Origin: Haematobia irritans
Taxonomy: Eukaryota; Arthropoda; Insecta; Diptera; Muscidae
Direction of reading: 5' to 3'
NCBI RefSeq assembly: GCF_050003625.1
Contig: NC_134397.1
Location: 68,546,669 to 68,610,668 of the forward strand
Length of the DNA: 64,000 nt
Under the pieces are notes generated by a model that was not told where the DNA came from, made no database searches, and saw only the letters and a list, made by a program, of their open reading frames with translations. This document shows positions 11,519-22,596 of the stretch, piece by piece. Position 1 is the first letter of the stretch; each line of letters starts with the position of its first letter. The translations under genes were made by a program, and so were the position numbers.

Positions 11519-11765
11519 ATGGTGATAGGGTCATGGGTTCAATCCCAGTTTCGACCGAAGACCAAAAATTTTTCAGCGGTGTATTATCCAATCTCAGAAA
11601 TGCTGGTGATATTTCTGAGTTATCAAAGCTTCTCTAGACGGTATCACAGTTTCACGGCCAATGATCCAATGCGCTTAACATAGAATCGGGAAGCACTCAT
11701 TGATAAACGAGAAGTTCACCACATGTGGTATCACAGTGCATTGAATAGACTAAGTGAAATAAAAA
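11519..11765 (+). repeat. tRNA-derived SINE, degraded
   Basis: B-box region GGGTTCAATCCCAGTTTCGACC, then TTTTTCAGCGGTGTATTATCC, GCTGGTGATATTTCTGAG, GAATCGGGAAGCACTC and TGTGGTATCACAGTGCATTG. The A box is lost and several changes separate it from the complete copy. Confidence 0.75.
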
Positions 11766-12110
11766 ATAAAAGTTCGGCCAGGCCGAAACTTCTGTACTCT
11801 CCACCATGGATTACGTAGAAACTTCTACTAAAGACTGTTATCCACAATCGAATTACTTGGGCTATGGTAATACTTGCCTATGGCAAGGTATCTTAAAACT
11901 CTTCTAAATTGTATGTTAGTCCACACGGGGTATATATTACACAAAAAAAAAAAATCCCGATTAAATACGTATATAATCCAGTTCTTGATCGGTATATATA
12001 GGAGAGTCTATAAATAATTACGAACCGATATGAATTGGTAATTAGAGAGCCAGAAGTGAAATACGGGGTTCGCTTTATGTGGGAGCTATATGCAATTATG
12101 AACTGATATG

Positions 12111-12976
12111 CACTGAAAAAAATATTTTTTAGAATGCGAAATTTACAAAATATTAACCCTCTAATGCGCAATCTCGCCTTTAGGCGGGCTTCATTAAATG
12201 AGGAAGCTTTTAGTAAAACACACCTTAAGACAACAAAAATGAATAAAATAAAAAGGAAACTTAGTTGAACCTGTTCAAGAGCCTTTGCAGCATATTCTGA
12301 ATTTTACCGTATAATTTTTCTTGATTAGCTCTCCTGCTTTTGTGTCGTTAACATTGAATATTTAATCAGCTGACAAAAAAATTGGGGCATTAGAGGGTTA
12401 AGGACAATTTTCTTTAAAATAATGAAGTTTAAATTAAAATTAAAATAAAGTTTATAATCTTTGCTGCAAAAATTTTTTTCATTAAATTTACGACACAAAT
12501 TTTGTAAATTCACGCCCTCCGGTTAAGTCCCATGTCTTTGAACTAAGGCTAATTTTTCTTAAAGTAAAAAAAAACATTTTTGATTTAAAGAAATTGTCCT
12601 TAAATTAAATGAAATATTGAAACTTTAGATTGAAGATAAAAACGCTTCAAATATAGGCTAAGACTTATTTTGAGGATTTAGCGTCTTTGGTTTAAACTTT
12701 TTTTTTGCATTAAGAGAACCTTATTTTACTTTGATGTATCCGTTATAATTTGAATTTTAAAGTGGCATTTGTTCGTACGTGAGAAAAAGAGAATGAAAAT
12801 TTGATAAATGAGATCTGTATCCTAATTTTAATTTTATTGGTCCTAGATATAAAGCCAGATAGGTCGCTAAAAAATTTCTTTATTTCAAAGAAGACGAATC
12901 TTTGGCTCGGAATCAATACCAAAATCCTTAAGGGAAGGTTAAAAGGTTTGGATCCAAGTAAACTTTTTTTTTAGTG
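12111..12976 (+). mobile_element. CACTG-ended non-autonomous element, complete long form
   Basis: CACTGAAAAAAATATTTTTT ... CTTTTTTTTTAGTG, 866 bp, flanked by TG on both sides. The H1 sequence across the site (GATATGGACC) gives the empty site, so the duplication is 2 bp. The interior is AT-rich and non-coding with a TTGGCTCGGAATCAATACC landmark. The end motif is CACTA-superfamily-like (inferred). Confidence 0.75.
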
Positions 12977-12979
12977 TGG

Positions 12980-13039
12980 ACAAATGTTGGTGTGATTGGA
13001 CAAATGTGGGTGTGATTGGACAAATGTTGGTGTGATTGG
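12980..13039. repeat. 20-bp tandem repeat, three units
   Basis: ACAAATGTTGGTGTGATTGG occurs three times with one substitution. It is a local amplification of the H1 motif ACCAATTTTTGTGTGATTGG next to the transposon insertion. Confidence 0.85.
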
Positions 13040-13475
13040 TAAAGGGTATACTAAGGGTATATTGTGTATTTGTATGTTTAGTATACCGATCGTCTTAGAA
13101 TTAAATTCTGTTTCGATTTGGCGATGTCTGCCTCTTTGTCTGTCCGTCTGTCTGTGTATTCATATATGTTTGTGAGCAAAGTACAGCTCGCAGCTTAAAT
13201 TTGGCATGGGAAACAACGGTTCAAATCAAATCGGTTCAGATTTAGATATAACTGTCATATATATTTATCATCGATCTGGTCATAATTGACATTTTTATGA
13301 AGCGATCTTTTCAAATTTCGTATATCCAAATTGTGGGTCCCCTAGACCTTGCCAAATCGGTTCATATTTAGATATGGCTCCCATATATAACATACTATAC
13401 AAGGAGTACATTTGATAGTGCCGTGACGTGTGCAAAATGTAGTTGAAATCGGTTCATATTTAAATTAAACTCCTA

Positions 13476-14385
13476 CACGCAAAAATAATTCTTTCCTCCC
13501 AAACGAAATTTTAGACGAACATAGTTCGTTTCTCATTTGCTTTTGGTTTTAAGGAAGTTTATTTGGAAGAAAAGTATATACTTTTTGTGATAAACGTTTA
13601 TTCTTTTCCAGAATGTAAAAACAATTTCATAAGGACTAACTCAAAAAAAAAAAAAAAAAAAAAAAAAAACAATATTTTCTGGCTAATTGCATTTCCCTCA
13701 CATCTTTCTCACTTACACGAGGTGTTTTAGTTCTTAGCACCTATTTCTGTAATACAAACAATGTAGAAGAACTTATTCGATTTTAGAAATTTTACCTTTC
13801 GCCTGGACGGAGAATCGAACCGCAGACCATGCAATTTGTAAGTCAACACACTATCCACTGATCTATGCAGTTGTTATGGTCATCAATAGATAATTATCCA
13901 TATAAGTTATATTTATATAGCATAGCCTTGCGGCGCCCACAAGCCGATTAAACCAACTTTATTTAACAGAAACATACATTTAGTTGGGGACCGTGTAGCA
14001 GTGGTTCGCCTTGCATACCAAGGTTCGTGGGTTCGATCGCTCCTTCGGCCGAACACCAAAAATTTTCTTTTTGTTTTATTACATATATTCCAGATATGTT
14101 CGGAAGATTCCCAAAAAAAGTTCAACATTACATACTACTATATTAAATTTTTACTCTGAACTGTAAAATGTGTCTTATTAAAGACTTAAAGTCAGAAAAG
14201 AACAGTGCTTGATATAAACGAAATGGACTGTGTTGTTGGTTCAAAAATAATTTTTTGTATTGAAAAAAATTTGTAACGAATTTTTTTGATGATAAAAATT
14301 TTAAATTTTCGAAGGAATTCAAAAAACTCCAACAAAAGAAAAACGTTTTCGGTACACGTTTTCCAACCGTTTTTTTCTTTGCGTG
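13476..14385 (-). mobile_element. tRNA-bearing TIR element, copy 1
   Basis: Ends CACGCAAAAATAATTC ... TTTTTTTCTTTGCGTG with TA on both sides. The H2 host sequence resumes exactly across the site. It holds two tRNA-like modules facing outward: plus strand 13984-14055 (GGGTTCGATCGCTCC) and minus strand 13798-13872 (GAGAATCGAACC on plus). No protein is encoded. It matches 15418-16304 and 17905-18811 in reverse. Confidence 0.85.
13644..13669. repeat. Poly(A) run
   Basis: About 25 consecutive A in copy 1 of the tRNA-bearing element. The other copies have short mixed A/T there, so this is a local expansion. Confidence 0.8.
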
Positions 14386-14440
14386 TATATATCTATCGTT
14401 CGATTTACACTCTTATGACAACATAGGCCAAAACTTTGCT

Positions 14441-14700
14441 CCGATTTACATGAGAGTAGAATTAACATTTTAGCAATATGTTTTGGTTTATGTCTAACTT
14501 TTGTGTTCGGTCAGTGAACTTTATATCCAGATTTAGTTCATAAAATGTTTGAGACCTACTTAAAAAAAGGAAAAGTTCATTGGGCTGTAGAAAATTTCGA
14601 AAAAAGAATAAAAAATTGAACAAGCAATTAATTTTTTGCAATAAAAATAAGTTAAATTTAGCGTTAGTTTAACTACGGATTTTTTTTGTGTACGCTGTCC
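14441..14700 (+). repeat. Family-T MITE fragment
   Basis: GTGTTCGGTCAGTGAACTTTATA, TTAGTTCATAAAATG, TTCATTGGGCTGTAG, AGCGTTAGTTTAACTACGG and TTTTTTTGTGTAC correspond in order to 19940-20152. Confidence 0.6.
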
Positions 14701-15734
14701 GATGTGGTCAATTATTGTGTCAAAAGGCACTATTGATCACTTATTTCGGCGAGATCTAACACATATCCTTGTAAAAAAGACATGTTAAGTAGCAAAATTT
14801 GTAAAAATGCCTCAAATGTCCTAAATTCACTTTTACGCAATTTTTATATAAATTGGTTCAGATTTAAATATACGCATATGGGAACGAATTTGAAGGACTT
14901 GAGATGATACCAAAAATGTGGGTCTACACAATGGTGAAGAGTGTATTATGGTACCGGTCGCCACGTCATATTCAACGAACTTTGTTTGGCTTGAAAGAAA
15001 CTATTTTAACCATTCGGAAATTTCCCTCGTCTAAAATTTCGTTTAAGAGAAATGAAATTAATTTTTTGCTTTTAGCTCGTATTGGCATGATCAGACATGA
15101 TGCGGATCCTTCCACACTCTGAACAGTTTTTAATCATGTGTTCCCACATGTTTCATGATCGCATTGTAATAGGTGCAATTGCTTTCAATGCCATGGGGTT
15201 AAATAGTTCTTTGATCTCATGTACACTGAAAGAGGAGATATACATATATCTCTTCTCAGGAACGAAATTTTAGACAACGCTTTCGTTTACTTAAAACTAT
15301 TCTTTAAAAGCAAATAAAACAGACTACACACAATGATTATACCCCTTGCCATAAGAAAAACGAGTTTATTTTGTCGAAAATTTAATTCTGTAAGAAAGTA
15401 ATTTTTCTTTGTGTGTACACGCAAAGAAAAAAAACGTTTGGAAAACGTGTACCGAAAACGTTTTTCTTTTGTTAGAGTTTTTTGAATTGCTTCGAAAATT
15501 TTAAACTTTAACACCAAAAAAATTCGTTTGTTACAAAGTTTTTATTTTTTCAATAAAAAAAGTTATTTTTGAAACAACAACAGAGTCCATTTCGTTTATA
15601 TCAAACACTGTTCTTTTCTGACTTTTGGTCTTTAATAAAACACATTTTACAGTTCAAAATTTTATATAGTACAATGTAATGTTGAACATTTTTTCGGAAT
15701 CTTCCGAAAAAATGTATGTAAAAAAAAAAACTTT

Positions 15735-15806
15735 GGTCGAAGCAGGGATCGAACCCACGACCCTTGGCATGAGAGTCAGACGTAGCAACCACTGCTCCAC
15801 GGTGCC
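15735..15806 (-). other. tRNA-like module (Pol III boxes)
   Basis: A 72-nt block of tRNA length with GGTTCGATCCC as B box. The acceptor ends (GGCACCG / TTCGACC) do not pair as a stem, so it is a tRNA-derived promoter module, not a functional tRNA. It resembles the head of the SINE in this window. Confidence 0.6.
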
Positions 15807-15920
15807 AAACTAAATGTTTTTTTCTGTTAAATAAACTTTGTTTATTCGGTTCGTGGGCGCCGCAAGCTATGCTATATAAATATAACTTATATGGATATTT
15901 ATCTATTGATGACCATAACA

Positions 15921-15995
15921 GGTACATAGCTCAGTGGTTAGTGTGTTGGCTGACAAAGTGCATGGTCCGCGGTTCGATTCTCCGTCCAGGCGAAA
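15921..15995 (+). other. tRNA-like module (Pol III boxes)
   Basis: TAGCTCAGTGG fits the A-box consensus and GGTTCGATTCT is one base from the B-box consensus, at normal tRNA spacing. The acceptor strands do not pair convincingly. The same module sits at 18426-18500 and, reversed, at 13798-13872. Confidence 0.6.
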
Positions 15996-16304
15996 GGTAA
16001 AAAAAATTTAAAAATTTATAAATTCGTATAATTTCTTCTATATTGTTGGTATACAGGAAAAGGTGTTAAGAACTAAAAAACTCGTGGATGTGAGAAAGAT
16101 GTGAGGGAAAATGCAATTAGCAAGAAAAAAAATTTTAGTTAGTCTTTATGAAATTGTTGTTACATCCTGGAAAAGAATAAATGTTTATCACAAAAAGTAT
16201 ATACTTTTCTTCCAAATACACTTCCTTACAGCGAAAAGCAAATAAGAAACGAACTTTGTTTGTCTAAAATTTCGTTTGGGAGGAAAGAATTATTTTTTTG
16301 CGTG

Positions 16305-17902
16305 TAAGATCTCAATATCGGGTTGTAGAACGTATGCGTCAAGTCCCGCCCTCTCACCAATCGTCGCTTCATGGGTATAACAATCATTCCCTTTTGATAT
16401 CTGTCCCCGAACTCCCAGAAACCAAAATTTTCGATTCTGCCTATATTTTGAAGGCTTCAAAACCATGGTTCAGGCTATATAAGCTTAAATAAATTTAATT
16501 GTATATTGATAGTGAAATGCTTGATGTACACATTCGGTGGCCAATATAGGTCTCAATCATTTATCAAATCTAAAATGTTTTTTATACTTAAAATTCCTTC
16601 TCAAAACTTTTCCTAATTGTGGTAAAATAGAAAGTTTCAATTATTTCGAATGAATTGTCTGCCACCCTCGCATAAAACATAAAATCCATCAACTACTTGA
16701 CATTTCTACAAGTGGCAAACATTTGCTGGAATTGTCAAATCATTCTTAAATAAAAAATTGTTTTGTTTCTATTTTGGAATTTAGTGGTCATTATCTAATT
16801 AAATTTCTCCAGATGTTTATCAAAGCAGAAAAGATTTGCTTGTTTCTGGCCAAGCAAACAACACAAAGATCTAGACCACACAAACAAAACAAGAGAATAA
16901 AACCAAATAAACACAAATAAACCCACAAAGCGGACTGCGGTATTAGAAAAACAAATACGTAAACAAAATAAACAGGCAACAGCAAACGGAAGCAATATTA
17001 GAAAATTGTTTGGCTCTGTCGGGATGTTGTTATCACCACTCACCACATAATAGGCGCACCCGCGCTCATCATCTTTATTTACAATGTATCTTTTGTACGA
17101 GGAGAATCTGCCTGCTATAATTGAACACAAGAGTGTGTATGTAGTACGTGTAACCCAAGTAGTAAGTGACGGAGTATTCTCACTATCTGGCATAAATATT
17201 TAGACATCTACATGGGCCCCAGTGAGAAAGTGATGCTGCTGTATCAACTCTCACTTAATTACTATAGCGCATGTGTAGTACAAACTGTTTGTAGTATTGT
17301 TGAAGAAGAATTGGCTCTCCTTTGTAAACAGACAATTGTCAAAACCTATACAGTAACAAACGCCCATATCTTTTCAATGTGAAGCCACCCTTGTATGATG
17401 TCAGTGATGACAATTTTTCGGTTTTTGAGCTCACTTTAAATTCAAGCAGTAGAGTAATACATTCGCTGGTACATAGTTCCCACTGACTCGTTTTCCTCCA
17501 TAGTTTTTCCAAAATATTTCACCGTTCACACCGAGTTGAGATGTTTTAGTTGGCATAGAAACTCGAAATTACCATTTACTCAAAATTCAAATACACGTAA
17601 ATATATTCAATAATAAATACCGCGATCGCAAAGAGAAAACATTTTTTAAGTTATTTTCACATCCCTATGTTTTTCAAAGCCTTTGTTTATTCGTTTTGAC
17701 ATATATTTTCAAAAGCGTATGTTCACTCAGATCATATTCCAAATTAGGTGTGTTGGCATTATAAAATTTACGTCTTTTTGAGGAAATATTGTGTTTTGAA
17801 CTTGATTTTTTGTATGGGGAAAACGACTCGTTTATAAAGGAAAAACATTTCAAACCCCGAAACATGCTTGGTGAGAACGCCATATAAGATAGTATATAAA
17901 TA
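16305..17902. other. Unassigned DNA
   Basis: No repeat or conserved domain recognised. A 132-codon minus frame (16795-17193) and a 111-codon minus frame (17674-18009, partly inside a transposon) have no family signature. Confidence 0.4.
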
Positions 17903-17904
17903 TA

Positions 17905-18811
17905 CAGCAAAGAAAAAAAAAAAAACGTTTGGAAAACGTGTACCGAAAACGTTTTTCTTTTGTTAGAGTTTTTTGAATTGCTTCGAAAAGTATACACTGT
18001 TATCACCAAAAAAATTCGTTTGTTACAAAATTTTTATTTTTGCAATAAAAAGAGTTATTTTTGAACCAACAACACAGTCCATTTCGTTTGTATCAAACAC
18101 TGTTCTTATCTAAATTTAGGTCTTTAATAAGACACATTTTACAGTTCATAGTAAAAATTTAATATAGTAGAATGTAATGTTGAATATTTTTGCGGAATCT
18201 TACGACCATATCTGGAATATATGTTAAAAAAAAAAACTTTGGTCGAAGCAGGGATCGAACCCAAGACCCTTGGCATGCAAGTCGGACGTAGCAACCACTG
18301 CTCCAAGGTGCCCAACTAAATGTATTTTTCTGTTAAATAAACTTTGTTTAATCGGCTCGTGGGCGCCGCAAGCTATGCTATATAAATATAACTTATATGG
18401 GTAATTGTCTATTGATGACAATAACGGCTACATGGCTCAGTGGATAGTGTGTTGGCTTACAAATTGCAGGGTCCGCGGTTCGATTCTCCGTCCAGGCGAA
18501 AGGTAAAAAAAAATTTAAATTTATAAAATCGTATAATTTCTTCTACATTGTTTGTGTTACAGAAAAAGGTGCTAAGAACTAAAAAAATTCGTGGAAGTGA
18601 GAAAGATGTGAGGGAAAATGCAATTAGCCAGAAAAAAAATTTTTTTGAGTCTTTATGAAATTGTTTTTACATCCTGGAAAAGAATAAACGTTTATCACAA
18701 AAAGTATATACTTTTCCTCCAAATACACTTCCTTTCAACGAAAAGCAAATGAGAAACGAACTTTGTTTGTCTAAAATTTCGTTTGGGAGGAAATAATTAT
18801 TTTTTTGCGTG
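17905..18811 (+). mobile_element. tRNA-bearing TIR element, copy 3
   Basis: Left end degenerate (TACAGCAAAG), right end TTTTTTTGCGTG then TA. tRNA-like modules lie at 18241-18312 (minus) and 18426-18500 (plus). It is colinear with 15418-16304, including GCTATGCTATATAAATATAAC between the modules. Confidence 0.85.
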
Positions 18812-19327
18812 TACGAGTAAAGGCTAACAGCGATAATGAAGAACCAAAATGTTATGGCCGAAAACATCTAAATAAATTTATAGCAAGCTTTCGTAGTAGG
18901 GATATAAATGTCCCACACCACGGAGACATAAGTTGGAATATATATTCTCATCTTTAAGTTGAAAGTGAATTCGGTAAGAGTTCATAGATGAAAAAGACTT
19001 ATAGGATTGGTTCAGTCAATAATATTTCTATGTCTATTAACCCAACTTTAGAACAAGTGTGATTACGATCCCCGAATTTCATATTATTATTATATCTTAA
19101 CTACGCTGTAGTTAATAAGATATGATAATTCATTTTTTAAAACTAAACTGTAATAAGTTGAATTAGTTTGACAACGGACTTTTTTCTGTGACATTGCTTC
19201 TTGCCTAGACTTTCATCTTTTTCAATTTAATTTAACAAAGCGTAGTTTAGAGGGCTGAGACTAGCGCGCGGTATGTACCTCTTTTAAATCAACCAATGTG
19301 GATATATCAACCTGCAGTCTTGTGTTC

Positions 19328-19652
19328 ACCCTATGTATCGGGCTCACTTAGACTATTCAGTCCATTGTGATACCACATTGGTGAACTTCTCTCTTATCAC
19401 TGAGTGCTGCCCGATTCTATGTTAAGCTCAATGACAAGGGACCTTCTTTTTATAGCCTAGTCCGAACGGCGTTCCACATTGCAGTGAAACCACTTAGAGA
19501 AGCTTTGAAACCCTCAGAAATGTCACCAGCATTACTGAGGTGGGATAATCCTCCGCTGAAAAACTTTTTGGTGTTCGGTCGAAGCAGGAATCGAACCTAC
19601 GACCTTGTGTATGCAAGGCGGGCATGCTAACCATTGCACCACGGTGGCCCCC
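19328..19652 (-). repeat. tRNA-derived SINE, near full-length
   Basis: Minus strand reads GGCCACCGTGGTGCAATGG (A box), GGTTCGATTCC (B box), the TTTTTCAGCGGAGGATTATCC junction, TATAAAAAGAAGGTCCC and GAATCGGGCAGCACTCAG, ending near GAGCCCGATACAT. The CCTAA tail is missing. Confidence 0.85.
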
Positions 19653-19671
19653 AATAGAATCATTCTACACC

Positions 19672-20152
19672 GAAAAAAGTAAACTGTTTTATAGGAAGAA
19701 TAAACTAACTCGTACGAAATACTACACATTTTGAGATTTCCCCAAAGCGTTGTTAAAACCAGGAAAATGCCCTGTTGTACTTTCTAATTACAGTTCACGA
19801 AATTACACCCTCTAATAGAAGAAAATGTTAACTAAAAGTTAAGAAGAAAATCATTGGCGCCAAATCATGACCATTTTAACCATACAGTAATTCATTCTTT
19901 CTATTTTTGGGAATCGTACGAAAATTTTCATTTGTATTAGTTCATATTGAACTTATGTGTACGGTCATCGAATTTTATACTCACGTTTAGTTCATAAAAT
20001 ATTTGAGACATACTTAAAAAAACGAAAATTTCATTGGGCTGTGGAAAATTTCGCAAAAAGTAATAAAATTGAACTACTAACAAATATTTTTTTACAATAA
20101 AAAGAAGTTAAACGTAGCGTTAGTTAAACTACGGAATTTTTTTTGTGTGTAT
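19672..20152. mobile_element. Family-T MITE
   Basis: Begins ACACCGAAAAAAGTAAACTG and ends AACTACGGAATTTTTTTTGTGTGTA. The first motif recurs reversed at 59994-60007, just beyond the SLC6 gene. The second recurs at 14660-14695. It is AT-rich and non-coding. Confidence 0.6.
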
Positions 20153-20194
20153 TCACTAGAGGGAAAAAATCGCAGTATGGCACGGAGAGTAGAA

Positions 20195-20345
20195 ATATGA
20201 TAACACCGAACACGTTTCAAGAGCAAAATGCTCTTTTGGGGACATTTTTGTCGACAATTCAGATGCATAATTTTCGAGAAAAAAATGTTCAAAAATAATA
20301 TTTCGCTCTTGAAACATGTTTGGAGTGATCATATGCCTTCGCTGG
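20195..20345. repeat. Degenerate relative of the 4979-5230 MITE
   Basis: ATATGATAACACCGAACACG ... AAGAGCAAAATGCTC ... TTCGCTCTTGAAACATGTTTGG ... GATCATATGCCTTCGC keeps the same inverted-repeat words with many changes. Confidence 0.6.
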
Positions 20346-21567
20346 CTGCGGGATTCTCCAGGTATACTCCTAAACTCGTCATCTCCCCCATACTTGTATA
20401 AATTTGGAACATGTTCTTTATATTTGTCTACCACAACACTGAATTCTTGACTACCAACAGAACTGTCCACTTGAGTTGTATACCTGGCTTCGCATTATGT
20501 TTTATAACATATTGACAATTGACTATACTGAATGAGCAACTCGATACAAGTTGACATCACTGTTGCCGCCAAACGCTACAATAGAACGTCTAGACAGCAC
20601 GTTCCATTGTTTTCATAAAGTGCGCTAGTATGAAGTTCAATGAAGACAAGTACGGCAACAACAACAACAACAGATTCATGACACCATGGTACTTAGTAAA
20701 TTATTTTGAGGAGACGAATAGACTTCAAAACAACTCTGAAAACAATAGAACATAAAAATGTGATGTGTTTATGACAAAATTGACGACGTCATTGATACTG
20801 AAGAGGAGAAACCATAAACCACGACAGAAAGGTTAACCATGCTTCACAGATGACAAATATTCTTATCATGGCGGGTGTAGTCTGCGGGTATTATTAATGG
20901 AATCATTCATTTATTCTAGACACGAAAGGGTCGAGCTATGTTTAATAAGCAATGTTGTGGATTTTATGGAGGCCTTCTTCTTCTTCCCAGACTCCACATT
21001 TGAATATCCAAACGAAACGATGGGTATACAAATAGTGGGAAAAGCTTTTAGCAAAAAGCTTTTCTTATGCAAAAAGAAAAAGTGGGCTGTTATGAAAGCT
21101 TTTCTTATTTGAAATTTCAAAAATTAGATTTGCTCTTGGCATGCCTGTTAATAATTACACGTCATTTTAAAATTTCATTTGAGAAATTGAGATAAGTTTC
21201 ACATTTGTCGTTAAATGAATTAGCATAAGGTAAATTAAATTACTTACGAGTAGAGATGATAAATGGCAACTTTGATAGACCTAATAAATTTCCATACAAA
21301 GGTGTAGAAAAATCCATTATTTTTCTTAAAATGTGACGTTGTTTAGCTGTACGGCATGTTGTATAAGTCCGATCTAGATCCGCTAGATGACATCTCGTAC
21401 CAAACACATTGTACACTTATTTAACATAAGGTAGCCTTAATTCACCAGGTGACTTTAAAGTGCTCAGCAAAATGTCAAAATATATTTTTACTTTTTGTTG
21501 TTGTTCAGTTTTATTTCATTTGGCTTCAAAAATTGACGTTAGCATAGAGATATTACGCTATATTTTA
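20346..21567. other. Unassigned DNA
   Basis: No recognisable gene or repeat. A CAA repeat (AACAACAACAACAAC at about 20655) and short frames without domains are all that is seen. Confidence 0.4.
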
Positions 21568-21589
21568 TTTTTTGTTTTGTAGAGGGATG

Positions 21590-21815
21590 GCAGGCGATCG
21601 GAATTCACATTATAAGACGCTTTTGTATTTATCGTCATTATGTAACACCCAATCACTCGAACGGTTTGGTTTCTTCGATTCCTTTCTGGTAATTTCGATG
21701 TTAAAGATGCAGCTATTACTGGAAGGTGAGCTGTCGAAAATGCCGATAAAATTCTGGACATTCTCGATCGCGAACATCATGTAAGCACTGTTTCAATTGC
21801 CCATGTGTTGAAAAT
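21590..21815 (+). pseudogene. Mariner-like transposase, N-terminal HTH fragment
   Basis: The plus strand reads WFLRFLSGNFDVKDAA, then TGR, a stop, and AVENADKILDILDREHHVS followed by TVSIAHVLK. This is the usual order in mariner transposases: W-F..F-SGNF-x-kD, a GRP-like turn, then a second helix-turn-helix. The stop lies inside the GRP-like turn. No catalytic domain follows, so it is a dead fragment. Confidence 0.7.
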
Positions 21816-22596
21816 AAAAAAAAAAATAAAAATCGTTAAAACGATTTAATGCATAGAAAATTAATTATTTTCAATTAAAAATGTGATTGAAGTTGAAAAC
21901 GTAATCAACAAAACAACTAACTGTTAACTTTTTATTCAAACTAGAATTAAGGAAATGATTGGAAATGGTTAATTAAGGAAATGATTGGAAATGTTTACTT
22001 TAGGAATTAAAATATTAATTATCCCAATTAAAAAATTAAATTAAAAAATAGTTCCAAATACAAACATAAGTAATTGTAATTTATCTGTTCGAATTTATCT
22101 GTTAGAATTTCAGGGTGATTTGATGACAGATATTCTCCCAAGCAGATCAATTCAACCAATACGCTTCCCGAAGATAAATTTAAAATTTTTTCCTATAAAT
22201 TTTCATGTATACATATGTATGTACCTTACATAGACGCCACAGACGTATCAGAGAGAGAGAGAGAGAGAGAGAGTATGGAGAGCAAGGCTGCCAATAAAAT
22301 TTCAAGAAAAATCGTCACTTTTTTCCGAAGAAATCGTCATAATCGTCACTTCCATTTTAAAAATCGTCAAAAAATCTGCAATGTAAATAATATTAAAACC
22401 AAACTAATTTTTTGGTTAAAAACAATATGTTAGTATTTATTTCATTAATAAATAGAAAATTTTATTATTTTTATATTATAATCTAATTATGCATTTCAAA
22501 GAATAATGAATTCATATTTGTATAAAAGTAACATAAACAAAAGATATTTTTGTGCAATGCTATGCTATTTAATTCAAAAAATAATAAAGATTTTTA
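21816..22596. other. AT-rich DNA with a GA microsatellite
   Basis: Low-complexity AT-rich sequence. (GA)n runs from about 22249 to 22275. CGTCACTT/AATCGTCA words cluster at 22310-22370. Confidence 0.6.

Larger units (their letters stand above)
11768..13039 (+). mobile_element. H1 5' end, split by a CACTG element
   Basis: AAAAGTTCGGCCAGGCCGAAAC followed by CTCCACCATGGATTACGTAG and AATCGAATTACTTGGGC is the H1 5' module. H1 sequence reaches GAACTGATATG, is broken by 12111-12976, and resumes as TGGACAAATGTTGGTGTG, where intact H1 reads TGGACCAATTTTTGTGTG. Confidence 0.8.
13040..14935 (-). mobile_element. H2 Helitron-like fragment, minus strand, split
   Basis: GGGTATACT, GTATACCGATCGTCTTAG, GTCTGTCCGTCTGTCTG and repeated GAAATCGGTTCATATTTAAAT show an H2 3' tail and tandem units in reverse. 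It is split by 13476-14385 and by the family-T piece at 14441-14700, with a last unit at 14835-14935. Confidence 0.65.
15418..16304 (+). mobile_element. tRNA-bearing TIR element, copy 2 (reference copy)
   Basis: 887 bp, CACGCAAAGAAAAAAAACG ... TTATTTTTTTGCGTG, flanked by TA. The minus module at 15735-15806 (72 nt) reads GGCACCGTGGAGCAGTGG ... GGGTTCGATCCCTGC. The plus module at about 15921-15995 has A box TAGCTCAGTGG and B box GGTTCGATTCT. The modules diverge, 114 nt apart. The arms share TTTCGTTTGGGAGGAAA near the right end. It encodes no protein and so must use a transposase in trans (inference). Confidence 0.85.

Noticed and set aside
15921..15995. Functional tRNA genes in the 13.5-18.8 kb elements and in the SINEs
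   Set aside because: Pol III boxes are good, but acceptor stems do not pair and the copies are parts of repeats.
16298..16492. 64-codon frame starting in the end of a transposon
   Set aside because: The start codon lies in the terminal repeat of the tRNA-bearing element and no domain is seen. It may be old coding debris, but this cannot be shown.
16795..17193. 132-codon minus-strand frame
   Set aside because: No known domain, runs of hydrophobic residues from T/A-rich DNA, no homologous copy or splice context. Cannot be supported as a gene.
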